A stretch of DNA of 64,000 nt, taken from NCBI GenBank assembly GCA_946185835.1, contig CAMHKW010000008.1, forward strand, positions 1-64,000. The letters run 5' to 3'. The notes under the pieces are model-generated. The model searched no databases and was not told the DNA's origin. It saw nothing but the letters and a program-made list of their open reading frames with translations. Position numbers and translations under genes: made by a program. Positions 46,265-55,830 of the stretch are shown here, in pieces (position 1 is the stretch's first letter; each line of letters starts with the position of its first letter). This DNA comes from an uncultured Bacteroidales bacterium. GTDB lineage: Bacteria > Bacteroidota > Bacteroidia > Bacteroidales > Paludibacteraceae.

Positions 46265-49102
46265 CTACACCTGTGTCGGATTATGTCCGAAATAGTCGCT
46301 GTAGCATTTGGTGAAATACGAGGGCGACGAGAAACCGGTGCTATATGCTACTTCGGCAACCGTCAGTCCGCCTTTCATGAGCATCAACTGAGCCTGCTCT
46401 AATCGAAGCTTACGTACCAGTTCGTTGGGTGAGAAATTGGTAATCTGTTTTATTTTACGGTAGAGTTGTGTGCGACTCATAGCCATCTCTTGGGCTATGG
46501 TCTCTACACTCAGGTTCTCGTTGCTCAGGTTCTGACTTACTATGTTACCAAACTGCTGTAGGAACTTCTCTTCGGCTGTGAGAGAGGTTCGTGTCCGGCG
46601 CGCAGCAGGCCGGTTGGCTTCCATGGTTGTCGTAACCTGTGTCGGTGTATTCTGACCTGAATACTTCTCCACGTCGCCGGACAGAGAGCGGTGTTCTTTT
46701 TCTGCCGGGTTGTGCGTAGTAATATGTACTTGCTGACTGAGCGAGTCGCGTACACGTCGACGGTTGTCTATTAGTGTCTTCACTTGTGCCTTAAGTACTA
46801 ACGCGTTGAATGGCTTTACCATATACGCATCGGCACCGATGTCAAGCCCTTCGGCTTTCTTCTCGTCGAGCGAATGTGCGGTTAGCAGCAGGATGGGTAT
46901 ATGCGAGGTGGCGGTAGACGTCTTCAGACGTTGAGTGACCTGCAGTCCGTCGAGGTCAGGCATCGAGATGTCGCAGATGATGATGTCGGGTATGGCAGAG
47001 GCGGCTTTGCGCAGACCCTCTTCTCCGTTGCGTGCGGTGATGACGGTGAAGTCTTTCTTAAACAGGTGACGTATATAGTGACGTATGTCGGGGTTGTCGT
47101 CGATGCAAAGTAAGACAGAGTCGTTGATAGACAGTATGTCGGTGGAGGTTAGCGAGAAATCATCAGGTGAACTGCTGATTTCGTCTAACTCGGCAAGGAT
47201 GAGCTCCGGCGTGAAGTTGATAAAGCCGCCATCGAAGGTGAAGGGTATGTCTTCGGTATTGTTGACGGGCAAAGTTACAGTGAAGCATGTCCCGGTCGGC
47301 ACGTTGTCGCGAAGCGTGATGCTGCCGCCTTGCAGGTTGACGAAACTGCGCACCAGCGTGAGTCCGATACCCGAACCCTGACGGTTGGTGGTATCAACCT
47401 GATAGAAGCTATCGAAGATATAACGCTTGTGCTCTGCCGGAATGCCGCAACCGGTGTCGCAGACGCAGAACACGATATCGTCGTTCACCCGTTTGAGGTT
47501 GACTTTGATTTCTCCGTTCTGCGGCGTAAACTTAAAGGCGTTGGCTATCAGGTTGTATACGATTCGTTCGGTTTTTTCGACATCCAATGCTGTGACGAAC
47601 GATGTCTGCACGTCTCGTTCGATGTTGAGCATCAGATGTATATGCCGCTTTTGGGCTAATGGCTGAAAAGCCTCTATCCATTCTGCCAAAGCCTCACTGA
47701 GGTCTATCCGGCTGAGATTGAGGCGCAGCATGCCGCTTTCGAACTTTCTGAGGTCGAGCGTCTGGTTGATGAGTCTGAGAAGCACCATAGCATTTTTCTG
47801 CGCTAAGCGTGCTAAGGTGTGCTGTTCTTTGCTGAGTGTCTTGTCTTCTGCGAGCTGTGTGATGGGGTCGGCGATAAGGGTGAGTGGTGTACGGAAGTCG
47901 TGCGACACATTAGTAAAGAAAGTGAGCTTCGAGAGGGTGGCTCGCTCGAGGTCTTCCTTAGCTACCATCAGCTGCTCCGATAGGCGCTTGCGCTGGCGGT
48001 ATTGGTGCAGATAATATATAAAAAAGAAGATGGCGAGCAGAGTGATGAGTCCTACGAGGGCGAAGATTGTTCGCTCTTGGCGAAGCTCTTTGGAATATAG
48101 GTCGATATGGTGGTGTAGTAGTGTGATGGTCTGCACGTCGTTGTCGATTTCATGGCTAAGCGCCATCATAGGCTCTGCCGCATCTTTGTCGACCAGCATG
48201 GCAGGAATGACGGTGTCGCGCTGAAAAGGTTCGCCTGCAAGGATTTGCACTGCTCTACGCACTATCAGGTCTCCGGCGGTAGCGTAGCTTACAGAGGCAT
48301 CGAGTTTGCCGCTTACTATGGCTTCCACACCTCCTCCATCGCCATGAAGGGCGTCGACACCTATTATGATAGGTATGTCTGTTTCTCTACCTTCCTCCGA
48401 CTGTCGCCTGCGCCATTCGTCGCATGCTTCCCATGCACCAATAGCCATGGGGTCGTTGAAGGCGAGGATGAGGGTGGGAGTATGGGTGAGCAGATATTGA
48501 GCCATCAACTGCTTGGCATTGCTCTTGAACCGGTCGGGGTGAAGTTCGTCGGCGATGGTGATGTTGTCGGGCAGGTGGTCGGTGAGTCCGGCATATCGGT
48601 ATACGTCGGGTGTAGAACCTTCCAAGCCTCGCAGTAAGACAAACGTTCCGCCTGACGGCAGGTTTTCTTCGATATGTTCGGCAAGCAACTTACCTACTTG
48701 GTAGTTGTCGCCCCCGATGAAGGCGGTGTACTTGTCGCCATGCACCCTTCGGTCGGCAACGATAACAGGTATGCCTGCATCGTATGCCCGCGACACGGCG
48801 TCGGTCAGACCATCAGCCTCGTTGGGTGAGACGATGAGCAGGTCGACTCGCTCTTGAATGAAACTGTCGATTTGCAGGCTCTGCAAGGCGCTGTTGTCGC
48901 CGGCAGAACGTATAGAAAGCTGCATCTGAGGATGAAAAAGTAACTCGCGACGTATCTCCTCGTCCATCTTCTGTCGCCATGCGTCATCTGAACATTGAGA
49001 GACACCTATATGATATGTAGGGGTAGGCGACTGCCTACACGAGATACAAAATATGACTGTAAGAACTATATATACAAGTCGTAGAAGATAGCGACAAGAC
49101 AT
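46265..49102 (-). CDS. Hybrid two-component system regulator: periplasmic LacI/sugar-binding-type sensor, histidine kinase, receiver, AraC DNA-binding domain (BT1754-like)
   Basis: HIGVSQCSDDAWRQKMDEEIRREL...IGVDALHGDGGGVEAIVSGKLDASVSY; FFTNVSHDFRTPLTL; DIIICDISMPDLDGL; VAYSTGFSSPSYFTKCYSDYFG. Confidence 0.93.
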   Translation of the reverse strand: MSCRYLLRLVYIVLTVIFCISCRQSPTPTYHIGVSQCSDDAWRQKMDEEIRRELLFHPQMQLSIRSAGDNSALQSLQIDSFIQERVDLLIVSPNEADGLTDAVSRAYDAGIPVIVADRRVHGDKYTAFIGGDNYQVGKLLAEHIEENLPSGGTFVLLRGLEGSTPDVYRYAGLTDHLPDNITIADELHPDRFKSNAKQLMAQYLLTHTPTLILAFNDPMAIGAWEACDEWRRRQSEEGRETDIPIIIGVDALHGDGGGVEAIVSGKLDASVSYATAGDLIVRRAVQILAGEPFQRDTVIPAMLVDKDAAEPMMALSHEIDNDVQTITLLHHHIDLYSKELRQERTIFALVGLITLLAIFFFIYYLHQYRQRKRLSEQLMVAKEDLERATLSKLTFFTNVSHDFRTPLTLIADPITQLAEDKTLSKEQHTLARLAQKNAMVLLRLINQTLDLRKFESGMLRLNLSRIDLSEALAEWIEAFQPLAQKRHIHLMLNIERDVQTSFVTALDVEKTERIVYNLIANAFKFTPQNGEIKVNLKRVNDDIVFCVCDTGCGIPAEHKRYIFDSFYQVDTTNRQGSGIGLTLVRSFVNLQGGSITLRDNVPTGTCFTVTLPVNNTEDIPFTFDGGFINFTPELILAELDEISSSPDDFSLTSTDILSINDSVLLCIDDNPDIRHYIRHLFKKDFTVITARNGEEGLRKAASAIPDIIICDISMPDLDGLQVTQRLKTSTATSHIPILLLTAHSLDEKKAEGLDIGADAYMVKPFNALVLKAQVKTLIDNRRRVRDSLSQQVHITTHNPAEKEHRSLSGDVEKYSGQNTPTQVTTTMEANRPAARRTRTSLTAEEKFLQQFGNIVSQNLSNENLSVETIAQEMAMSRTQLYRKIKQITNFSPNELVRKLRLEQAQLMLMKGGLTVAEVAYSTGFSSPSYFTKCYSDYFGHNPTQV

Positions 49103-49140
49103 GGGGTGATGGTGTGTTAGTGGTATTGAGTTTTAGGCGG

Positions 49141-49171
49141 CAAATGTACGAAAAAATATCGAAATGTGCAA
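49141..49171 (-). promoter_or_regulatory. Promoter of the hybrid regulator (TTGC-N19-TACATTTG)
   Basis: - strand TTGC 49171-49168, TACATTTG 49148-49141. Confidence 0.55.
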
Positions 49172-49277
49172 ATGCGCTTTCTGTCAGTCATCTGATTGTG
49201 AACGAATCGGAGACTCTTAATAGTCGCAGAAAGCGGCACTATCACTAAAATCGTACAAGCAGAAAAGGTGAAAATAT

Positions 49278-49309
49278 TTTGCGCAAAAAAAATAAATGTG
49301 CTAATTTTG
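49278..49309 (+). promoter_or_regulatory. Promoter of the aquaporin gene (TTTG-N20-TAATTTTG)
   Basis: TTTG 49278-49281, TAATTTTG 49302-49309. Confidence 0.6.
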
Positions 49310-49397
49310 TAGCGCCTAAAAAATGATTGGAACATACCAACGAGTATAGTCAGATATATGTAACTTCAATTAACAATATAAGTTTAACTAAAATCAA

Positions 49398-50117
49398 ATG
49401 TTTATGAAACTCTCAAACAAACTTGGAGCTGAGTTCTTAGGAACGTTCTGGCTCGTGCTGGGTGGTTGTGGAACCGCCATCTTTGGTCACGTAGGCTTTC
49501 TTGGCGTATCTCTCGCCTTTGGTCTTACTGTCTTGACAATGGCATACGCCATAGGTCATATCTCGGGTGCTCATCTCAACCCTGCCGTGTCGCTTGGCGT
49601 CTTTGTCAACGGTCGTATGAGTTGGAAAGAGATGCTTTGCTACTGGTGCGCTCAGATCTTAGGCGGCATAGCAGCAGCTGCCGTGCTGTTTGGTGTAGCT
49701 AAGGCCGCCAACATGGAGATTGGCACTTTTGCTGCTAACGGATATGGCGACTTCTTCGGTGCTGCAGACCTTGCCGCCGGCTATCAGCAGATCTCATGTG
49801 GTGGTGCTTTCGTGGTAGAGTGCTTGCTCACCTTCGTCTTCCTGATGGTGATACTGGGTGCTACCGACGAGAAAAACGGTAATGGTAAGTTCGCCGGTGT
49901 GGCTATAGGCTTGTGCCTGACGCTGATTCACCTCATCAGCATACCTCTGACCAACACCTCTGTTAACCCCGCACGCTCTATCGCACAGGCTATCTTCTCG
50001 GAGAATGCTCTTGCTCTGCCGCAACTATGGCTCTTCATCGTAGCTCCGTTAGTTGGTGCAGCTCTCGCAGGCTTAGCCTATAAGTGCCTTAGCTGCACGG
50101 GTGAGTGCAAGAAATAA
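49398..50117 (+). CDS. aqpZ: MIP-family aquaporin (AqpZ type)
   Basis: NPA motifs SGAHLNPAVSLG and TSVNPARSIAQA. Confidence 0.93.
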   Translation: MFMKLSNKLGAEFLGTFWLVLGGCGTAIFGHVGFLGVSLAFGLTVLTMAYAIGHISGAHLNPAVSLGVFVNGRMSWKEMLCYWCAQILGGIAAAAVLFGVAKAANMEIGTFAANGYGDFFGAADLAAGYQQISCGGAFVVECLLTFVFLMVILGATDEKNGNGKFAGVAIGLCLTLIHLISIPLTNTSVNPARSIAQAIFSENALALPQLWLFIVAPLVGAALAGLAYKCLSCTGECKK

Positions 50118-50134
50118 AAAACGACGGCAACAAC

Positions 50135-50169
50135 AAAAAAGATGGCATCTGTAGGTGCCATCTTTTTTT
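50135..50169 (+). terminator. Intrinsic terminator of aqpZ
   Basis: GATGGCA-tctgtagg-TGCCATC followed by T7, preceded by A6. Confidence 0.85.
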
Positions 50170-50239
50170 ATTGCTGAATCGTTAGATATGGTGCGATTGG
50201 CGAATGGTGCAGACGGAATCTATGTCCGTTAGAAGAGTC

Positions 50240-53200
50240 TTATCTGACTTGCTTTCCGGTGGTGTCGAACTCTCTGCCATCGGGCATGATGACGATGACG
50301 TGTCCGTTGCGCAGCTCTTTGCGTGAGCTATTGACGCCTTCGCTGTCGATATTCTCAAGACCTGATGCCACTACATATTGAGCAACGACGGTGATGTCGG
50401 CGGTGATGTTGGTCAGGGGTTTCGACCAGCCGATGAAGGTGTAGCCGTCGCGTGTGGGCTCTTCAGCCGGACCTTGTGCATCCTTGCCTTCTTCTACTGT
50501 CTCAACGAACAGCTCGGTGCCGTCCCAGTCGAGGAAGGTGACGGTGTAGTAAACCTTTTCTACTTCGTACTGAGCGATAACGGTGAGGTCAGAGGTGATG
50601 TTGGTCAGGGGTTTCGACCAGCCGATGAACTTCCAGCCGTCGCGTGTGGGCTCTTCAGCCGGACCGTGTGCATCCTTGCCTTCTTCTACTGTCTCAACGA
50701 ACAGCTCGGTGCCGTCCCAGTCGAGGAAAGTGACGGTGTAGTAAACCTTTTCTACTTCGTACTGGGCGATAACGGTGAGGTCAGAGGTGATATTGGTCAG
50801 GGGTTTCGACCAGCCGATGAAGGTGTAGCCGTTGCGTGTGGGCTCCTCGGCGGGACCTTGTGCATCCTTGCCTTCTTCTACTGTCTCAACGAACAGCTCG
50901 GTGCCGTCCCAATCGAGGAAGGTGACGGTGTAGTAGATGGTCTTCACTACAGCGTTGAACTGTGCGGTGTAGTCGGCGGCTTCGCTGACAGCCACTATCT
51001 CTTTATCCCAACCCTTGAACTCGTAGGTATAGGTCTCGTCCTCAGTGTGCTGAGGCGTCGAGCCGCTATAGACGGGTGTCGTTCCGTACTCCCATTCTGA
51101 CGATTGGAGTTCGGAACCATCGTAATTGAGGAAGCGGATAGTATATTTACGCAATGTCTCGGTGTAGGTAGCCATGTATGTGGCATCGCCCGAAACAGCT
51201 ACGACCTCAGGACTCCAGCCTTTGAAGATGTAGTCGTACTGCTCGGTGCTCTCGCGTACAGGGGCTTGAGGCGGAGTAGGCATGGTGCCGTAGTCGAGCG
51301 TTGCCGACGACAGTTCCTTGCCCTCGTGGTCAACGAAGGTTACCTTATATTGGCGCAATGTCTCGGTGTAGGTGGCGGTATAAGTAGCATCGCCCTCAAC
51401 TGCCACGAGTTCAGGACTCCAACCCTTGAAGGTGTAGTCGTACTGCTCTGTGCTCTCGCGTACAGGGGCTTGAGGCGGAGTAGGCATGGTGCCGTAGTCG
51501 AGCGTTGCCGACGACAGTTCCTTGCCCTCGTGGTCAACAAAGGTTACTGTGTACTGGTTGATGGTGTATTGCGCTTTGACTATGAGGTCAGATGTTACGT
51601 TCTTGTAGTCAGGATCCCAACCTGTGAAGGTATAGCCTTTGCGAATGGGGTCGGCAGGCGGAATAGCATCGCTACCATATTCCACCACTTGTGCTGCACG
51701 CAGTACGGCATCGTCGTAATCGACAAACGTGACGGAATAGGTATTGATGGTGTACTGCGCTTTCACTGTGAGGTCGGAGGTTATAAAACTGAAGTCCTTG
51801 TCCCAGCCGGTGAAGGTATAGCCGGTGCGTTCGGGTGTAGGTGTCTCGGCTTCCGAACCATACTCTACTATTTGCTCTGAGAGAGTTATGTCGTTCCAAT
51901 CAACGAACTTGACGGTGAACTTGCGCAGCGAAGCCTCAAAAACAGCTTCTTGCACAATATTCTCGGTAACATAACTTACCTCGGGTGTCCAGCCGACAAA
52001 GGTATAGTCGTAAACATCGTCGGATTCTTTCTGAGGAATGAGAGGGTAGTTAGTTGGCTTGTAGTAGATTTGGCTTGCATCGAAGCCATAGATGGTCTGA
52101 ATCTGGAAAGTGGTAACACCTTCTACGCGGTAGACGACATCGAAGAGTATCTCTCCGCTGAACTCGGCTTTGACGGTCATGTCGGAGGTGATGTTCTTGA
52201 GGTCCACATACTCGAAATTCTTGGTGTTGTACCACTGTCCGAAGATCCATCCCTCGCGTGTAGCCACCATGCCCTTTGCGTCCTCGCCGTTAACAACCTG
52301 CTCAGTGCCGATAAGCGAGTTGTCATAGTTCAGATAAGTAACGGTCCAAACCTTTAGGGCATACTGCGCGGTAACGTCCATGTTTTGGGTAACGATGTCA
52401 AACTCCTTGTCCCAACCGGTGAAGGTATAGCCTGTGCGTACAGGTTCGGCAGGTGCCTCTGCCGACTGACCATGTTCTACTTCTTGTGAGTCAAGAGAGG
52501 TGCCGTCGTAGTCGAGGAAAGTAACGACATACTTATTTTTCTCGTATTGTGCCGTTACTGTAAGGTTTGCTTGGATGTTACTGAAATCCTTATCCCAGCC
52601 GATGAAGGTATAACCCTCGCGTTCAGGCTCCCAAGGTTCTGTGGCGGCTTTGCCTACTTCGATGATCTGGGTATCTAACTCCTTGCCTTCGTGGTCAACA
52701 AAGGTGACGGTGTAGGTCTTGGGAGCCATTTCAAGAATAGGAAACTCTTTCCACGAATTCGACTCGGTATATGCCGACTTGCTGCCTTTAGGTACGTAGA
52801 GTGAGCAGCCCGTTTTCTTCAGATCAACAAAACTCGTTATCTCCGACAGGTCGAAAGGCTTTTTAGCGTAGTTGTAGATAGAGCTAAGAGCAGGGCAGGA
52901 ACTTACAAAAGAATTAGCAATGTTCGACAACGAGGAAGGCAAAGAAATGGTCTTCAAGTTACTCATTTCTGCTATGGCACCATTACATATTGTCGTCAGT
53001 CCTTCCGGTAAGGTGAGCGAAGTAATGCCGTCTTGCCCTTTGAACGCCTCAGAAACAAGTAGCCAGGTCCCTTCTTTAACAATGTATTCGCTTGGCAGCT
53101 GTTTGGTGAGGGCAAGCAGACAGCCGTCGTAATACACGGCACCGTTGGCATCTGTGTTATTGCTGTAGAGTTTGGTGCCAACGAAAGCATCGTTAGCAAG

Positions 53201-55198
53201 CGCTGTTAGTGTGGCAGGTATGTTGATTTCTGCGAGGTTGGTACAGCCGCTGAATGCCTTAGCTCCTATCTCTTCCAAATTATTCGGCAGGTTCACTTTA
53301 GTAATACCCGTTGCATAGCGGAAGGCTTCCGCACCAATGTCAGTTACAATATAGTTGACGCCCTGATAGTTGAGCTCCTTCTCCACTGTTACCTCACCTT
53401 TGATGTCGGAGTAGTTGCCTGCCTCGTTCTTCTCGTAGGTTACATACGCAGTCTTGTCCTCTTGGAGTTGGTAATAGAGCTGTCCGTATTTGATTTTTTC
53501 AGTTAAACCTTTATCATAAATCAGATAGAATCTTTCCCATCCCTTTGCTTTGCGGTATTTTTCTATGCATCCATTAGGAACTGTGAGTGATATCTGATAT
53601 TCAAGAACAGTTAAACCACCTGTAAATCCTGCATTATAGAAAGTACTGTCTTCGGCTAAAGGTGGATTCTCGACATTGACTATCACTTGAAAACCTTTTA
53701 CACTGTTATTTAAAAACGCAAAATTTCCAACATACTCTACACTTTCCGGGAATTCGAATACTTTTTGCCTACACCAAGCAAATGCGTAATCCCCTATTGT
53801 TTTCAACTGTTTTGGAAGGACAATAGTTTCCATAAAAGTTTGACTAAAACAACTGGAAGGTATCACTTCTACCGATGTCTTTGACAAATCTACTGAATGT
53901 ATTGATGAGCAATGCTCGAAACAACCCTTGCCTATTGTACTTAACGAAGATGGGAAATTGATGGACTCCAATTGTTTACAGTTATAAAATACAAAATTGG
54001 CCAATGTTGTAATAGTGTTGGGTAGTTCTACTGCCGTTATTTTACAGTCTTGAAACGCAAAGTATGCAATGCTTGTTACAGTGTAGGTATAACCTTTATA
54101 TTCTACATTCTGCGGAATAACCAATTTGCCGTTTAAATTGTCCTTATAGCTTGCGTCTTGCACAACCTCTGCGGTGAGATCTTTCGAGAGTTTGTAATAG
54201 AGATTGCCAATTTTAGCCATTCCCGAATAAATGGCAGTCACATCTTCTTCTGTGGTAAGACCTACAGGTTGTTCTCCCGGCTCAAGAATGTTTCCGAACT
54301 TCTTCCAAACATTGGCAGCCTTGTAAGCGGCTTTAGTGCCTTTGGGTACGTAGAGGATACATTTCGACAAGTCAACTCCTGAGAATACATTAGCATTGAT
54401 GTTTTGCGGAGTAGTGCTGTTGTTGGTGAGCACCTTGAGTCCTGAGTAGGCGAAAGCATAGTCTTTTATGGTTACTACGGTTGCAGGAAGAGTGAGTGTC
54501 TCCAACTTCTTGCAGTAGTAAAAAGCGCTCGCTCCGATATAGGTGAGTTTGTCGGGCGCAAAATAGATGTTTTGCAGGCTTTGGCAGTTGTAAAAAGCCT
54601 CAGCCCCGATGGACGTTGCTATTAACCTACGACGCGGGGTGCTTGCACCAACAGTGACCAGAGCTGTGCTACCCTCAAAGGCGGCTGCGCCGATTTGGGT
54701 TACACTGGCAATGTTGATTGAGGGAAGCTTCTTGCAGTTGGCAAAAGTATATGGTTGCAGCACTTTGATGTTTGACGACATACTCACCGACGTAAGCTGT
54801 GTACAGCCGTCGAAAGCATGTTCTCCTACAGTCGTTACACTGGAAGTAAGCGTGATACTTTGCAGACCTACAGCCTTATAGAAAGAGTAGCTCGAGACGG
54901 TCGTCATCTTGCCGCCGACGGTAAAGCTTGCCTTTGCCTGCATTTCAGAGAAAGCGTATTCGCGGATAGTGGTTACGTACTTGTCGTACAAAGCGTACTG
55001 AAACGTTACTTCTCCACTCAGGTTTTTGTAGTTGGCTGTACCGTCAGCCTGTCTGACTACTGAGTAATACGGTAGTTCTTTACCATCGATTTCGGCACTA
55101 TAGCGTATGCCGTTTTTTGTAACGTCGGCATGGGCCATACTCACCGGCAGCATTGCCAAGAGTACAGCGGTTAAGAAAAATAGTAGTTTTTGCTTCAT
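50240..55198 (-). CDS. Large surface protein: BspA-type LRRs plus many InlB B-repeats and a PDG-type tail
   Basis: LRR units (IGAEAFYNCQSLQNIYFAPDKLTYIGASAFYYCKKLETLTLP); repeated TVTFLDWDGTEL...TFIGW units; tail NGHVIVIMPDGREFDTTGKQVR. Confidence 0.93.
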   Translation of the reverse strand: MKQKLLFFLTAVLLAMLPVSMAHADVTKNGIRYSAEIDGKELPYYSVVRQADGTANYKNLSGEVTFQYALYDKYVTTIREYAFSEMQAKASFTVGGKMTTVSSYSFYKAVGLQSITLTSSVTTVGEHAFDGCTQLTSVSMSSNIKVLQPYTFANCKKLPSINIASVTQIGAAAFEGSTALVTVGASTPRRRLIATSIGAEAFYNCQSLQNIYFAPDKLTYIGASAFYYCKKLETLTLPATVVTIKDYAFAYSGLKVLTNNSTTPQNINANVFSGVDLSKCILYVPKGTKAAYKAANVWKKFGNILEPGEQPVGLTTEEDVTAIYSGMAKIGNLYYKLSKDLTAEVVQDASYKDNLNGKLVIPQNVEYKGYTYTVTSIAYFAFQDCKITAVELPNTITTLANFVFYNCKQLESINFPSSLSTIGKGCFEHCSSIHSVDLSKTSVEVIPSSCFSQTFMETIVLPKQLKTIGDYAFAWCRQKVFEFPESVEYVGNFAFLNNSVKGFQVIVNVENPPLAEDSTFYNAGFTGGLTVLEYQISLTVPNGCIEKYRKAKGWERFYLIYDKGLTEKIKYGQLYYQLQEDKTAYVTYEKNEAGNYSDIKGEVTVEKELNYQGVNYIVTDIGAEAFRYATGITKVNLPNNLEEIGAKAFSGCTNLAEINIPATLTALANDAFVGTKLYSNNTDANGAVYYDGCLLALTKQLPSEYIVKEGTWLLVSEAFKGQDGITSLTLPEGLTTICNGAIAEMSNLKTISLPSSLSNIANSFVSSCPALSSIYNYAKKPFDLSEITSFVDLKKTGCSLYVPKGSKSAYTESNSWKEFPILEMAPKTYTVTFVDHEGKELDTQIIEVGKAATEPWEPEREGYTFIGWDKDFSNIQANLTVTAQYEKNKYVVTFLDYDGTSLDSQEVEHGQSAEAPAEPVRTGYTFTGWDKEFDIVTQNMDVTAQYALKVWTVTYLNYDNSLIGTEQVVNGEDAKGMVATREGWIFGQWYNTKNFEYVDLKNITSDMTVKAEFSGEILFDVVYRVEGVTTFQIQTIYGFDASQIYYKPTNYPLIPQKESDDVYDYTFVGWTPEVSYVTENIVQEAVFEASLRKFTVKFVDWNDITLSEQIVEYGSEAETPTPERTGYTFTGWDKDFSFITSDLTVKAQYTINTYSVTFVDYDDAVLRAAQVVEYGSDAIPPADPIRKGYTFTGWDPDYKNVTSDLIVKAQYTINQYTVTFVDHEGKELSSATLDYGTMPTPPQAPVRESTEQYDYTFKGWSPELVAVEGDATYTATYTETLRQYKVTFVDHEGKELSSATLDYGTMPTPPQAPVRESTEQYDYIFKGWSPEVVAVSGDATYMATYTETLRKYTIRFLNYDGSELQSSEWEYGTTPVYSGSTPQHTEDETYTYEFKGWDKEIVAVSEAADYTAQFNAVVKTIYYTVTFLDWDGTELFVETVEEGKDAQGPAEEPTRNGYTFIGWSKPLTNITSDLTVIAQYEVEKVYYTVTFLDWDGTELFVETVEEGKDAHGPAEEPTRDGWKFIGWSKPLTNITSDLTVIAQYEVEKVYYTVTFLDWDGTELFVETVEEGKDAQGPAEEPTRDGYTFIGWSKPLTNITADITVVAQYVVASGLENIDSEGVNSSRKELRNGHVIVIMPDGREFDTTGKQVR

Positions 55199-55314
55199 AC
55201 TGTTGGTTGCCGGTTATTGCCCATCGGCTCATCGGGTCTGAATTGATTATGAGGTTTTTTTGTTTTGTGTTTAGTGGACGGCACTATGTGCCTACTGTTT
55301 AGTGTGTGAGGGTA

Positions 55315-55369
55315 CGCCGGTTTCTTATCTACGCTTCGCTCCGAACGAGCGTAATCGTGCTAACCGGCG
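55315..55369. repeat. CGCCGGTT...AACCGGCG palindrome with a 39-nt insertion holding its own inverted repeat
   Basis: Outer arms 55315-55322 and 55362-55369; inner TACGCT/AGCGTA at 55330-55335/55348-55353. Confidence 0.75.
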
Positions 55370-55414
55370 ACGAGAAAAGCGAAACTGACCGCTCGTTGTG
55401 CAAGAACACACAAA

Positions 55415-55446
55415 ACAGCGGTAGTCCGCTATTGGATTACCGCTGT
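55415..55446 (-). terminator. Intrinsic terminator of the 55831..59172 gene
   Basis: Inverted repeat AACAGCGGTA(G/A)TCC with - strand T-rich flank. Confidence 0.5.
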
Positions 55447-55830
55447 TGAAATATGTGTTATTGGTTGTCGATTAGAATAAATCGCCGTTCCAAAGCATTT
55501 TGAGAAAATCGAAGATATACATTACCTCTTACGGATATTTTATGAAAATCGGAAGTGGTACTTCGGATATTTCGTAAAAATACGCAGCAAAGGTAATGAT
55601 ATTTACGACATATGCAAGTAAAAGATAAGGCAGAGTAAAATTTGCCTTAAATAAAATTCAGTATATTACGTTACGGTAATCCAATATGTCAAATATCACT
55701 TAATGTCGCAGGCAAGTAGCCCGCTTTTTTTGTAACTCGGCGGCGAGCCAACGCCGCCGAGCATGTAGTAGTTTTCGATTTCTTAATGGTGGATGCCATC
55801 ATTTAGCGAAGCGTCACCATTTAGAATTAA

